64,000 bases of DNA from Dendrocalamus latiflorus (lineage: Eukaryota > Streptophyta > Magnoliopsida > Poales > Poaceae): the NCBI GenBank assembly GCA_017311315.1, contig CM029651.1, positions 762,948-826,947 on the forward strand, written 5' to 3'. The translations under genes were made by a program, and so were the position numbers. The notes under the pieces are model-generated. The model was not told the DNA's origin. It did no database searches and saw only the letters and a list, made by a program, of their open reading frames with translations. Of the stretch, positions 34,801 to 45,133 are shown one piece after another (the first letter of the stretch is position 1; each line of letters begins with the position of its first letter).

Positions 34801-36776
34801 GCATCACAAGAAAACATAAGATTAATGTTCTGTAGCCAGCAATAGTTAAGGGAACTTAACAGATCATAGTTATGGAATTAAGTTACATCTGCCACATGTA
34901 ATTGGAGATCAAGAACTAACCCAAAAATCAGCAATTTCCCTAAGTATATCCATCTAAATAGTGGTTAGCACTTGTAAATCCACCCAGTCCCAGTTTACAG
35001 TTATATCTAGTGTTCAGGCACTTATGCCTTTAGGAAGACCAGGACTTGATGGTTGTTTGGGACTTATGCCTTTAGGAAGACCAGGACTTGATGGTTGTTT
35101 GGGATTACCAGCCTGCAACAAACAGCAGTAGGCTAATAGCTCTCCCACCTATTTGCAAGGATGATTTAGCATAACAAAATGCTTCATTGGAACATCAGGC
35201 AAACAACCAATTCTTTGGTTGTTCTCATCTTCTAATCTCTTATGTGCTCTTTACACTCCAGTCCAAAATATGTACTCAACAAGACTATTTAGGAAAAAAT
35301 AGAAAAAAATAAGACAAAATAAAAATGGTCCATACTTGTCCATTCTCAAACAAAAGAAAGGAAATAAAGAAACTGGTGAAAATAGTCAATGGAGCACAAT
35401 AAGTCGATAACACAACTGGAAACAGATGGCTAAAGCACGGAAGGTTAGCTAAAGAAGCTCGCACATCAATGCAAGCATTCCATTTAGTTTCACACAGAAA
35501 TCTCAGCAAGTAGTCCAACTTAACAGAAAGCTTGCTTTATATGTTTGTGCTTGCAGACTACCAATTACGAAACAACAGTTTCTAAGTAAGTGCAGGCATC
35601 CAAGTCTGCCATAAATTCTGGAGGAAGAAAAATGATCGGAACAATGCCAAAAGCAAACATTAAAAAAACTCTCTTTTTTTGGGCAGTGAATGTGTCATTC
35701 ATCATTCTTTTCGAATAAGCGATAACTTTGACCAAATTTGCTACATCATTAAAACACGTAGAATTCGGCAAATTTACCAATACTCTTTTCTACAATAAGT
35801 CCATTTATGATATGTATTTAGCATAGCCCGTAAAGCAAACCTGGTAACAACAAGCTGGTCATTAACAGGACATAGCTCTAGACACCTAAGCTTCCTCTTG
35901 TGTTGGCTAGAAACCACAGTGCCGCCATGGAACCTAAGCACCGTCGCGGACGACTTCTTCACGCTCTGAATCAAGTTCTGATGCTCCTTCTGTTCTGTAA
36001 ACCAGAAAAACGCAACCATACATGTATAGCACGTCAACGAAGATTGAATTTTATTGTGCTAGTCCTCCTGAAATGGAAAATCCGTAGGAAGTACCGATCT
36101 CTCTCTTGGGCTTCTTCCCCTCTTTCCTCGGACGCTCTGGCGGCGACGGTGACGAAGATGACGACGGGGCAGCGGCCTTCTTCAATCCGGGCAAGTGATC
36201 TGGGCGCGGGGCCAGCCGGCTGTTGGGCCCCGGGATGACGAGCTGCGAACTCGCCGCCGGCTGCGGCGCGGGCGCGGGCGCCGGAGCTTTCTGCTCTGGA
36301 GGCGGTGGCTTGGCATCCCTCTGGCTCGGAGGTAGCGGTGGCTTTGGGTCCCTCTGGCTCAGAGGCGGCGGCTTGCGATCGGGCGCGCGATCTCGGTATC
36401 GGGCGAACCGTGATTGCGCCTCGGCCAGCTTCTTCTCGGCGGTGTCCAGCTGCGGCGCACGGCGGCCATCAGAACCCACCAAGATCGCAACTTTATCATC
36501 GGCAAAGACCAAAGGAGGGAGACGGGACGGGAAGAGGCGGGGGCGTACCAGGGATTGGTAGTGGAGGAGCTTGAGTTTGCAGCGCTCGACGTCGCGCTCG
36601 CTGTGGGCGATGAGCGCGAGCACCGCCTCCTCCGCGATGTCCTCCTCCTCCGACGGCCCGGCGGCGGCGGCCGCTGGGGGTTTGGAGGCGGAGCCATTGG
36701 AAAGGCGAGGCCAGTGGGCGGGGTCGAAGTCGTCCTTCTCGAGCTTGGGCTTCTTGAGCGCTGGGGAGTCGCCCAT
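31820..36776 (-). CDS. WD40-repeat protein with basic/Pro-rich N-terminus
   Basis: Minus-strand exons: 36549-36776, 36095-36449, 35841-35994, 34754-34798, 33498-33660, 32446-32813, 31820-32138, joining in phase to 543 residues. Start is the ATG at 36776 (MGDSPALKKPKLEKD). The first ~195 residues have a nuclear-signal-like KKPK, an acidic/Ala helix region (EEEDIAEEAVLALIAHSERD), a Pro/Gln-rich stretch with repeated SQRDPKPP, and a basic KEGKKPKREI. From about residue 200 there are five or more WD40 repeats, for example ALDGLVTLWQV, HRWPEDVAWHPDGNTIFAVY, DACFVTGGSDHAVILWQ, INQSWSPDGWYLSSGSADPK and RVFKAVWHQTFPVITSISSD. It is a beta-propeller scaffold, probably nuclear. I do not know its specific function and give no symbol. 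Confidence 0.85.
35020..35103. repeat. 42-bp tandem duplication in WD40 intron 3
   Basis: The unit ACTTATGCCTTTAGGAAGACC...GGTTGTTTGGG occurs at 35020-35061 and again at 35062-35103, apparently without differences. A perfect repeat suggests a very recent duplication. Confidence 0.92.
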
Positions 36777-37205
36777 GGCGCCGGCCAAAGGCGGAAGGAC
36801 GGCACGAGGGGAGCCGGGGAGGCAACGCTGGGCCGCGGCCGCGCGTCAAAGTGGAGTCCTATACTACTTTGCGTGCGCTCCGCTCGGCTCCGCACCCTAC
36901 CAACCATGGCAAGCTACCACGCACGGTGATCTCGGCTCTGGCTGGCTGCACGCGCGCTGCAGTTCAGCGACTAGCGTGATGGCATCTGGCGAAGCAAAAT
37001 GGTCGCGTCCATGCTTCTCTGCATTCGTGGCGCCGATCCGATGGAAAAGGAAGCTTTGTAATTAGGGTTAGCCGGTGCGTGTCCGATGAATTTTGGACAT
37101 ATGTAGCACTGTTGGTATAAAAATTTTTAATTCTGATCTTTTTCATACGTTAATTTCGTTCGTAGCCCTCCAATCGACCGCGCGACTCGCCGACGCCGAC
37201 ACATG

Positions 37206-38404
37206 TCAGGTCATACCATACCAGACCGCACGTTTTCGACCGCACGACCGAGATCGAAATTCCTTATTCGATCGTCTTCCCGATATCAAATCAGATTGGT
37301 GAACTGGAGCATCATTTAGACCCATCAATCTCGCAACAGCATTAAGTGGCTCCTCATGAGACACCCCTTCTTTCCACATGTCCTGCCCTATGAGCATCTT
37401 AGAGCAACTCCAACAGTTTGCTATCCCTCCTCCCCATCCTTGAATTTTTGGCAAATTGACAAAAAAACAATCTCCAACAGTTTCCCATCCCTCCTCCCCA
37501 TCTTTGGCAACTTGGGAAAATTCCCTCCCAGGCGCGGATATATGCGCGCTCGCCCCGACTCCGCATCGCGACCACGCGCGCCGCCTGGCCTCTTCCCGCG
37601 CGCGGCAAGTCTGAGGCTGAGCACGTGAATTGTAGACGGCGGCGGCGATCCTCTGCTTGCCATGCATCGACATCCAGGGAGACCACGCCGCCGGCGAATT
37701 AAATTTAGTTGATGCTATTTGATTTCTTCAATAATCAGTAAACATTTGATTTTAGTTTGTGTTTGATACACTACAGCACAGACCAATATAAACGGCACAT
37801 ATATTTGCCCTTGTATCTAAGTAAGTGCATTGGAATGCCACATAGATAACCACGACAGTTATATGTGCCTTTATTTCCTAACGAAAGCAGGCACATGCTA
37901 TGTGCCGCGATGACAATTCAAGGCACATATATGTGCCCCTGTATTCAAGGATTGCCGGCACATTCTATGTGCCGCGATGACAATTCAAGGCAAAAAAAAT
38001 TTCGTGGGCCCAATTTTGATTTTGCCAAGTGAATTATGGCAAACAATTGGAGATTGACCTTTTTTTCCTTTGCCATAACGTTTGGAGAGTTGCCAAACTC
38101 CAAGATTTGGGAAACAAAAAAACCCAAACTGTTGGAGTTGCTCTTAGCAGGCGTCACACCATATCTTTTAATGGGTGAGTTTGATCTTTTAGTTGGAGAG
38201 TTCCTTCTTTGCTGACTGTCCCTCTGTAGTTAACAAGAGAACGGCATATCACATATACGCAACAGTAAATTAAGCTTAGGTTAAAAAATAACAGAAACGA
38301 ATGGAAGGTGAACCATTCACATACTTGTTTATCTTCTATCAGAGTTGGGAATTGATTAATTGCCATCTTGAAAGTATTACTCCGGTCTTTACCAGCCGGA
38401 GAAA
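37206..38404 (-). pseudogene. Captured VARLMGL (LONGIFOLIA/TRM-like) gene fragment
   Basis: Minus-strand pieces look like exons of one gene. Exon 38325-38404 (PAGKDRSNTFKMAINQFPTL...) is bounded by TTTGCAG and a GTATGT donor. Another piece starts at 38223 after AACTACAG (GTVSKEGTLQLKDQTHPLKD). Beyond the Harbinger insertion, the piece at 37398-37206 encodes WKEGVSHEEPLNAVARLMGL. VARLMGL is the N-terminal signature of the plant LONGIFOLIA/TRM (DUF4378) family of microtubule-associated regulators. Introns are retained, as expected for capture at DNA level by a MULE. A TGA at 38154-38156 and the insertion make it non-functional as a full gene. Confidence 0.7.
37402..38143. mobile_element. PIF/Harbinger-type nonautonomous element inside the Pack-MULE
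   Basis: The ends GAGCAACTCCAACAGTTTG and its complement at 38120-38143 are inverted. The 3-bp duplication TTA (37399-37401 and 38144-38146) is the Harbinger/Tourist hallmark. It is 742 bp and encodes no recognisable transposase. Internal sequence includes the TCCAACAGTTTCCCATCCC sub-repeat and two copies of a 35-bp word (GCACATxCTATGTGCCGCG + ATGACAATTCAAGGC) at about 37896 and 37957. Confidence 0.85.
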
Positions 38405-38878
38405 CTGCAAAGCATATGCTACATTGCATCAGAGATTGGTGAAGCAGAATATATTGCATAACATTAAGTAGGGAATTTCTTACCCAAACCGAGCTCAGCT
38501 CAGCTCCCCCAAAGGCCAAAGCAATGCGTATGCGTCCAACCAAGAAATCAAATCCGCACGAAAGGGAAAGCAGGCAGGGCTAGAAAGCTCAGCTCAGCTC
38601 AGCTCGCATTCCTGATTCCTCTTTCCCAAACGTACGAAGCTGCGACGGCAGAAAGAGAGAGCGACGAGACCAGTCGTGCGGTCGAGAAACCAGTTGTGCG
38701 CTCGGGGCTGGTGAACAGGAGCGTCGTGCGGTCTGGTACCGCACGACCTAGCTACAGTGCGGACCGGCGAGTCGCGCGGTCAATCGGGGGCTACGAACGG
38801 AATTAACATATGAAGGGGGTCAGAATTGGAATTTTTTGGTACCAACAGTGTTACATGTGTCCAAAATTGGTGTCCGAT

Positions 38879-39502
38879 CGGCGTAGCACTCGCTCCCGAT
38901 TGCCATGGATCGTTCCTTCTTTGTTTCGGCGGCCTTAAGGAGCAAGGGCCTGGCACCACTGTGTTTCAACTTCTAGCCAGCCCGGCTTGGAACGCAGAAA
39001 TTACGCAAGACTTTTCCAAGAATTGTACAGAAAACGGTTTAGTTTCCCTAGGAAAAATTTCACATTCCAAACAGGCCTCAAACTGTACGTGAGCCCTACA
39101 GATTTTCTTTGTGTGTTTCGGCTTGCAATTTGGACTCGTTACGCTCTGAATGTTCGTGATTATGGTAACAAATCTCTCGAGAAATGTTCGAAACGTAATG
39201 CTTGCAACTTCAAGAAATGCGAGACATGGTCCCTATTAAATGTAACTGAGATCGTTTCCAGGACTGTTCCGAAACGAGTCTGTGACACTTATTGCACCAA
39301 CATTACAACAGCTCGAGTGAAAAGTATTTAAGGGTAACATAATGTGCATCATATTTACGGTGCAGTATGGATGGCACATGCGCTATATCCTGTACACAGT
39401 ACAGACTCTGGCAAGCTTGGCATCTGATAGACTGATCAACCACAACCGTTCGAATGCAAATCAGGCAAGAAACGCAGAAGAAGATGGTAGAAATGATGTC
39501 CT
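38879..39502. other. Intergenic between Pack-MULE and RAD52-2
   Basis: No gene or defined repeat is recognised. The right part probably holds the RAD52-2 3' UTR and polyadenylation region. Confidence 0.4.
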
Positions 39503-42500
39503 CTACGGCGTCTCGTCTTCATGGTACAGGTACAGACCAAAACCGAATCTTGCGCAGGCCTTGCAGAATGCGGCCTCTTCTGCGGCAGCCACAGGATCAT
39601 CAAACCGTGCATCATTCAGCGACGCTGTTCCAGCAGCCTCCCGATGAACCTGCATTGATGAAAACAAAGTTTAATTTCCAGAGAAGATTATCAAACAACA
39701 ATTTTGTTACAATGTGAGTGGTTCATTTTCATTTGCTGGCTGTGCTGCAATTCAATATCTCCTTCAAAAGACGTTAACTAACTGAACCCATATTTCTTTC
39801 AGGGTGAAGGGATTTGAACTTTATAATTGGGCTCAGCAGTTTGAAACATAAGAAGGTAAGCACTCTCATGCATACTACGATGTTAATGGAGCCGTGCACT
39901 GGAGGCTGAACGAAGGGTAATGCTACAGTATCTCCACAGGAACTTCAGATCTCAAATGTAGAACCTTAAGTCCTTAACTAATATATGGTGCATTGGTGGT
40001 TATGGACCATTAACCATCTGTTTCGTACTTGTATTGCACTACATGGTTTTGAACCCAACTGAACAAACAGAAAGTTGCATATGCCATGTATCTCTTCCCT
40101 GCTTAATATAATTAAGCACCCTAAATCATATCGTGTTGATGTAAGTTCCAGCTCCATTAAATTGATTTAGGTGATTAATAATAAATCTAAATGTGAGAAT
40201 AATGTGTTTGTTGACTGTAATATTGTTTAGTCTCATCTGAATGGAAAGATGAAGATCTAAGTGGAGGTATGTATCTGATGTCATATTCTTATTGCATTAT
40301 TTGGATACAAAATATAGGGCTAACTCCACAAAAGTTCAAACTTGGATATGTGCATATATTTTTCATACACATTCTTGTATACATATATTTAGAAGGAGTT
40401 CGCTCTATATTTTATGGTTTCATTAGTATTGATTTACGTTTCTTTCCACGCGTATTGATGAGGTTTACTTTGAAACACATCTCTTGACTATATGACACTT
40501 ATGTAGTTGACATATACTCGAAATTGATTTAAATTCAATTACTTGCAATCGAGTTGTCATATGTCATCGAAAAGGGGGATTGATCTAGTCCTTCCAACTT
40601 TGTGTTATGGTGAGTATTGGTGATTAATAACAACCAGGTTTGTGGGGCTAATATTTCAATGAGTTGGTGAATATGTTATGTCCGGTAATGATGAAGACTT
40701 TGGATTGCGTCATATGCTGATGGTCATCAAATCAAGTAAAGGATGATGGATGGCATCATGTGTTGATAGGTATCAAGTCAAGATCCCGACATCAAGGGAG
40801 TTCATCATGTACTGTGAACAAGACAAGGACCCGGACTTGGAGAGAAGATGATCAGCATCAAGTGAAGCTCCAAGTGGATGTGCAATAGCATAGGCTAAGA
40901 ATGTGTTTCTAGTCTTTTACCGGTCTCGGTGTTTGGTTGGGAGACCGGATTGCTAGTATAAATTGTTGTACTATTAAAAATGATATTGTCTAGTAGCTTG
41001 AGTCTTATCATGCATTGATAGCTCAATCATGTTTGCTCTAACTCTCCGTGACATGATGCTATCGTTTACGAATGTGTTTTACAAATAGTTAAACCAAATA
41101 CATCTAATCGTTGTAGCATATGACTATAATTTTCAAATAGTTGAAGTCCGTGCATCTAGCTCTCCGTAATATGATGCTATTATTAACGAATGTGTTCTGC
41201 AAATAATTGAGACTCATGCATTTAATCTTTGTAACATGTGACTATAGTTTGCAAATGTGTTTTGTAAGTGGTTGAAGTCTATGCATCTAGTTCTTCGTGG
41301 CATGATTCTATTGTTTGCGAATGTATTTTGCAAATAGTTGAGGATCATGCATCTAATCCTTAAAGCATGTGTTGTGCTTTTGTCTTGAAAACCAAGCTTA
41401 GGACCTTGACTGGGAAGGTCCTCTACCTCTTTCTTCTTGTCCAGAGGCAAAACGAACTTGAAGACCGAGATGAGGACCAATGTCAAATAGGTCCAGATTC
41501 TGTGGAATTCCGGCCAGAGACAAATTGGATGTTAGGACCACCCTTAGGACCGTGATGAGGGCCGTCTCTGCCATCAGCCCCAACGGCTAGTTAATGGGTA
41601 GTTCATCAGGACGATCCTGATGACCTGATTTTTTTAGGACAAAAGGGGTAACTGCTAGTTTCTTGCATGGAGGATGTATAACCTTGGCTTGGGCCTCCAT
41701 ATCCTAGTCTTTGGCTTCCCATTTCACTCTCTTGAGCTAGTGCAAGCCTCTTTACTTAATTGCGCATACGTTACACCTTTTGAGCAAGGAGAGAAGAGTT
41801 GTAGGTACATATGTTACATCTAGAGGTAGATTAAATATCCACTTGTTTATATGTTGCACTTAGTGAGAGTCAAGCAATGAGTTTGGCTTGTTACTCTTGG
41901 TGTTTACCGACACCTAGACGGCGTAGAGGCGTCGTGGTTCGATGATTTTTTCAAGAAGCTTATGAGAAGACCCGATGTTTTATGAAGGTTGGCGCTCACC
42001 TACCCATAGGAGGAAAGAGCTACCATTAGTGGATTGAGGTGTTCGGCTTAATTCGTAGAGCTGGTCCAATTTGTTTGGTCTTACCTTAACATGTATTAGG
42101 GAAAACTGGTAAGTCTCCGAACACCACAGTAAAAAGATTGTGTCATTGTGGTTTGCTCTCTTGTGCTTTACTTTCCTGCGATTTACATTCTTAGAATTAA
42201 ACTAGCTACTTATCAGCCTAAGATTGCAAACCTTGACTTAGACATAGGTTATTAGTGCACTTAATTGAGACTAGACTTTTAGATTTTAATTGTGCAAAAG
42301 CAAATTGCTTTATGCTTCCGCATATAAAACCCGGCTTTGGCCAAGAAGTTTTTTAAACCGCCTATTCACCTCTTCTCTAGTCGGCATCATCGACCTTACA
42401 GTTGGGAAACTGGGGAAGTATGTATTCAGGATATAGACATTACTAGGAATAGTCAGATATAGTCATATAGTTGGTTCCTACTGATGCCAAGATTATACAG

Positions 42501-43926
42501 AAAAACAAATTATGTACCCCTTGGATGGGCAAAGCCTGTACAAGCTAAGATTAAACAGGCAAGGGTTCACCGCACCTTGAGATGGGCTGCCACAGGCATA
42601 TGGGAAAAAGAAATGTATGTATCACAGTTCACAATTCAGTTAAGAGGTCAAGACAAACAATTACTGTGCCAACCAAGTGAACTTTCCAATCTGAGAATTT
42701 CCAGAAGATTTGGCCCAACCCCAGCTATCCAAACAATGCCCTAAGCGCTCTTGCAATATATGCAGCTTGTAAGTTTGCATCATAAATTCACTGATAATCG
42801 GTCCATTAGCTAATTCATATGATGATAGTCCCTGTGATAAGACAGCAGTCATCGCAAACAAGAGACAAAAGTTGAGTACCTCTCCATCTGTTCCTCGTAC
42901 TGTGACACGATATACCACCGTCACCTTTCCGCAATCAGTGTAAATAACATCACGGACCTCTCCACACCAACCTGAACATAGAGTGCAATCCAAGAATAAT
43001 GTAAAGTGCAAACAGTTGGAACATCCAGCACATTTCAGGTAGACAAACGATAGCTGGGGCAAGGATCTGAGGCAATTGTATTTAAGGGAATCAATTTTTT
43101 AGATTGCCATACTGGCATCCCAAATGCTCAGCTCAGGTATACAAGCATAATACTTCTAAACCCTTCATTCACTCTTCAATACAAGGTCATTGATTCATGT
43201 GAAAGCACAACGGTAACGGGACATGGAATGGAATGGACATGCACAATTAAAACAATACCAGCCATAAAGAGAGCTAGATCGATTTTCAGATTGCAACAAC
43301 ATTGAGCAGTTTTAGAGTTTAGGAACGGGGGAGGCTCACCTGGGGCATAAAAGCTGAGCATCCTGTTGGCATGGTACCTGTAGGAAAAACAAGAATTCAT
43401 GACAAATCAGAGCAAGGAAAGAACTTCTCGTGTCAAGAACGTATCAGGTTATGAGAAACGAGAGGATCCAGGCATCATGGCCTGATAGATCGGCCTGAAT
43501 TTCGTGGGCGGTTAACCGCTTATACCAAGATCTGCAATGCTTTAGCCTTTAAATAGATCCCGATCTGAGCAAACCCAACACAACGATCCGTGCAGAGAGA
43601 GAGAAAATAGAGAGCGCGCGGGGTGGGAACGGGGGGTAGTAGCACCAGGGGATGACGGGATCGGAGGCGGAGGCGCGGCGGGAGGAGCGGACGATGGTGT
43701 CCGGTACGCGCTTGTTGAGGTCGCGGAGGATCTCGACGAGCGGGCGCGTGATCCCCGACGGCGCGGCGTCCAGCGGCACAACGTAATTGGTGGTGGACGC
43801 GACCGCGCCTGGCGGCTTCCGCTCCGGCGGAGCCGCGGCGGCGACTACCACGCGGACGCGGCGGGGCGAGAATGAGGCGGCGGGGAGCGGCGGGGCGAGG
43901 CGGCGCGCGAGGAAGGTGGTCTCCAT
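39503..43926 (-). CDS. RAD52-2: RAD52-2-like organellar DNA-binding protein
   Basis: Minus-strand exons: 43646-43926, 43340-43377, 42880-42971, 39503-39649, joining in phase to 185 residues. The ATG at 43926 starts an Arg/Ala/Pro-rich leader (METTFLARRLAPPLPAASFS) typical of a plastid or mitochondrial transit peptide. The mature part has the plant RAD52 signatures NYVVPLD, ITRPLVEILRDLNKRVPDTI, IPWYHANRMLSFYAPGWCGE, VRDVIYTDCGKVTVVYRVTV, and the C-terminal AAEEAAFCKACARFGFGLYL. Plant RAD52-2/ODB proteins bind single-stranded DNA and promote annealing in organelle recombination and repair; Arabidopsis RAD52-2 is plastid-located. Intron 3 is 3.2 kb and transposon-filled. An upstream MITE begins 94 bp before the start codon. 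Confidence 0.93.
40132..42400 (+). mobile_element. Candidate solo or partial LTR in RAD52-2 intron 3
   Basis: The sequence begins TGTTGATGTAAG near 40134 and ends ACCGCCTATTCACC...ACCTTACA at 42400, which resembles the ends of long copia LTRs of the SIRE/Maximus type in grasses. It contains no gag or pol. I could not find a matching 5-bp duplication, so the limits are uncertain. Confidence 0.45.
41038..41365 (+). repeat. About 53-66-bp tandem repeats in RAD52-2 intron 3
   Basis: Five diverged units end in GCA and carry the pattern TCTAG...CGT, then CATGATGCTAT, then CGAATGTGTTTTGCAAATAG. The best-preserved units start at about 41154, 41221 and 41284. Confidence 0.75.
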
Positions 43927-44103
43927 GGGAGTTTGGTAGGACAGGAGTAGGTGGGAATGGGGGCGAGCTGGCGGGATGGCGTGGAGAAACCAGAATCCGC
44001 CGGAATTTGGCAGCATTTCGGCCTATTCTTTTTTTTCTTCAACGGTTTATAGTTTTTAGTTGTGATTTTTAGCCTATTTATGTGAGAGATTACAGAGTAC
44101 TAA

Positions 44104-44766
44104 GGGCCTGTTTGGGAGAGCTCCACCAACTTCAGATTCACGAAAAACGTGGATCTGGAGCTGGATTCACCGTGGAGCAGCTCCATGGTGGATCTGGGAT
44201 TCGTCAAAGTGTTTGGTACAGCTCCACCTCTCTCTCTATCTCACTTACACCTGGGCCCCACGCGTCAGGGGCAAAATGAAAAAAAACCCACCTGGCCCCA
44301 CGCGTCAGGCGCGGCAGCGGCCGGCGGGCGCGGCCCCGGGCGGCGCAGGCGAGGCGCGGCGGACGCGGCGGACGCGGCGGTCGGAGGCGGGGGAGGCGGA
44401 GGCCGGTCGGAGGCGGAGACCGAGAGGAGGCGGGGGCCGGGAGGAGGCGGGGGAGGCGGAGACCGAGAGGAGGCCGGGGAGGCGGAGACCGGTCGGAGGC
44501 GGGGGAGGCGGAGGCCGGGAGGAGGAGGGGAAAAAAATAGAACGAAACGTTTTTTTGTGTAACCAGTGGCAATGGTGGGTAATTTTCCCCAACTCCACCA
44601 AATTTGAGTTGGTCCACCAAATCCATGAATCTGGGGGTAGATTCACCATTTTCGTGGAGCAGATCCATGGTGGAGCTGCTGGAGCTAGAAGTGTTTGGCT
44701 AGGAAAATTGAATCTGGATCTGTTTTTTGTGAATCTGGAGCTGGTGGAGCTCTGCCAAACAGGCCC
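44104..44766. mobile_element. GGGCCTGTTTGG-type element (Tourist-like), 663 bp
   Basis: The inverted ends extend at least 45 bp: GGGCCTGTTTGGGAGAGCTC at the left and the complement of GGGCCTGTTTGGCAGAGCTC at the right, both continuing with CACCA and a GATTCACGAAAAA-type block. A second inverted pair sits inside (GTGGAGCAGCTCCATGGTGG and GTGGAGCAGATCCATGGTGG regions). The flanking trinucleotides are TAA and TCA, only a near match to a Harbinger TTA/TAA duplication. The middle is a GC-rich minisatellite. Confidence 0.75.
44325..44530 (+). repeat. GC-rich GGCGGAG minisatellite
   Basis: Irregular tandem copies of GGAGGCGGGGGAGGCGGAG and GACCGAGAGGAGGC make up this stretch inside the Tourist-like element. 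It is almost all G on one strand and could form G-quadruplexes. Open frames here are repeat by-products. Confidence 0.8.
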
Positions 44767-44845
44767 TCACGTGTAGTTTTTACCGATATAAATGAAGTCA
44801 GTAAAGTATGTACCATAATTAACTAGTAGACCCTATTTTAAAAAA

Positions 44846-45062
44846 GGGTGTGTATAGGTATCACCCAGATGTTTTATTCCTAACAATCATCCAAATCTCC
44901 GACCGTTGGATTAGAAATCCAATAGTCTCTTATTTTTGGAAGGGGAGATTGTTTTTTTGAGGGGGGCGGGTAGAATTCGTGACCGTTGGATCTCTAATCC
45001 AACGGACATAAATCTGGATGATAGTTAGAAAGAAAACATCCAGATGATGTTTATCAATACCC
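44846..45062 (+). mobile_element. Mutator-type MITE, second copy
   Basis: Starts GGGTGTGTATAGGTATCA and ends TGATGTTTATCAATACCC. Inverted similarity extends about 50 bp inward, including CAGATGTTTT and AACTATCATCCA. Flanking 9-mers TTTAAAAAA and TTGAAAAAA match at 8 of 9. It is the same family as 28181-28418. Confidence 0.82.
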
Positions 45063-45133
45063 TTGAAAAAATACTCCATTTTAAAAATTAAGTAATGTAG
45101 AAAAGCCGAAAAGCAGCTTTTAGAAGCCGAAAA

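Larger units (their letters stand above)
37088..38869. mobile_element. Pack-MULE carrying a host gene fragment
   Basis: Long inverted repeats occur at the ends: 37089-37191 against 38765-38868, about 100 bp and roughly 80-85% alike by eye. They share AATTTTGGACA, CACTGTTGGTA, TTCGTTCGTAGCC and GACCGCGCGACTCGCC. The element is flanked by a perfect 9-bp duplication GTGTCCGAT (37079-37087 and 38870-38878). No transposase is present. The inside carries split pieces of a plant gene with introns, and a Harbinger element was inserted later (37402-38143). Its left end lies about 310 bp upstream of the WD40 start codon. Confidence 0.88.
44020..45133 (+). mobile_element. hAT-like MITE split by two later insertions
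   Basis: The outer parts (44020-44103, 44767-44845 and 45063-45133) reassemble in order into a member of the family at 27000 and 61961, with blocks such as GGCCTATTCTT, TTTATAGTTTTTAGTTGTG, CGATATAAATGAAGTC and AAAAGCCGAAAAGCAGC. The Tourist-like element at 44104-44766 and the Mutator-type MITE at 44846-45062 interrupt it. It begins 94 bp upstream of the RAD52-2 start codon. Confidence 0.75.

Noticed and set aside
36223..36929. Plus-strand frames over the WD40 first exons
   Set aside because: GC-rich antisense shadows of exons 1 and 2.
39342..39647. 101-codon plus-strand frame
   Set aside because: It overlaps RAD52-2 exon 4 on the opposite strand, which has clear homology and a proper acceptor.
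44149..44776. Frames of 114-187 codons
   Set aside because: Products of the GGCGGAG minisatellite inside the Tourist-like element.
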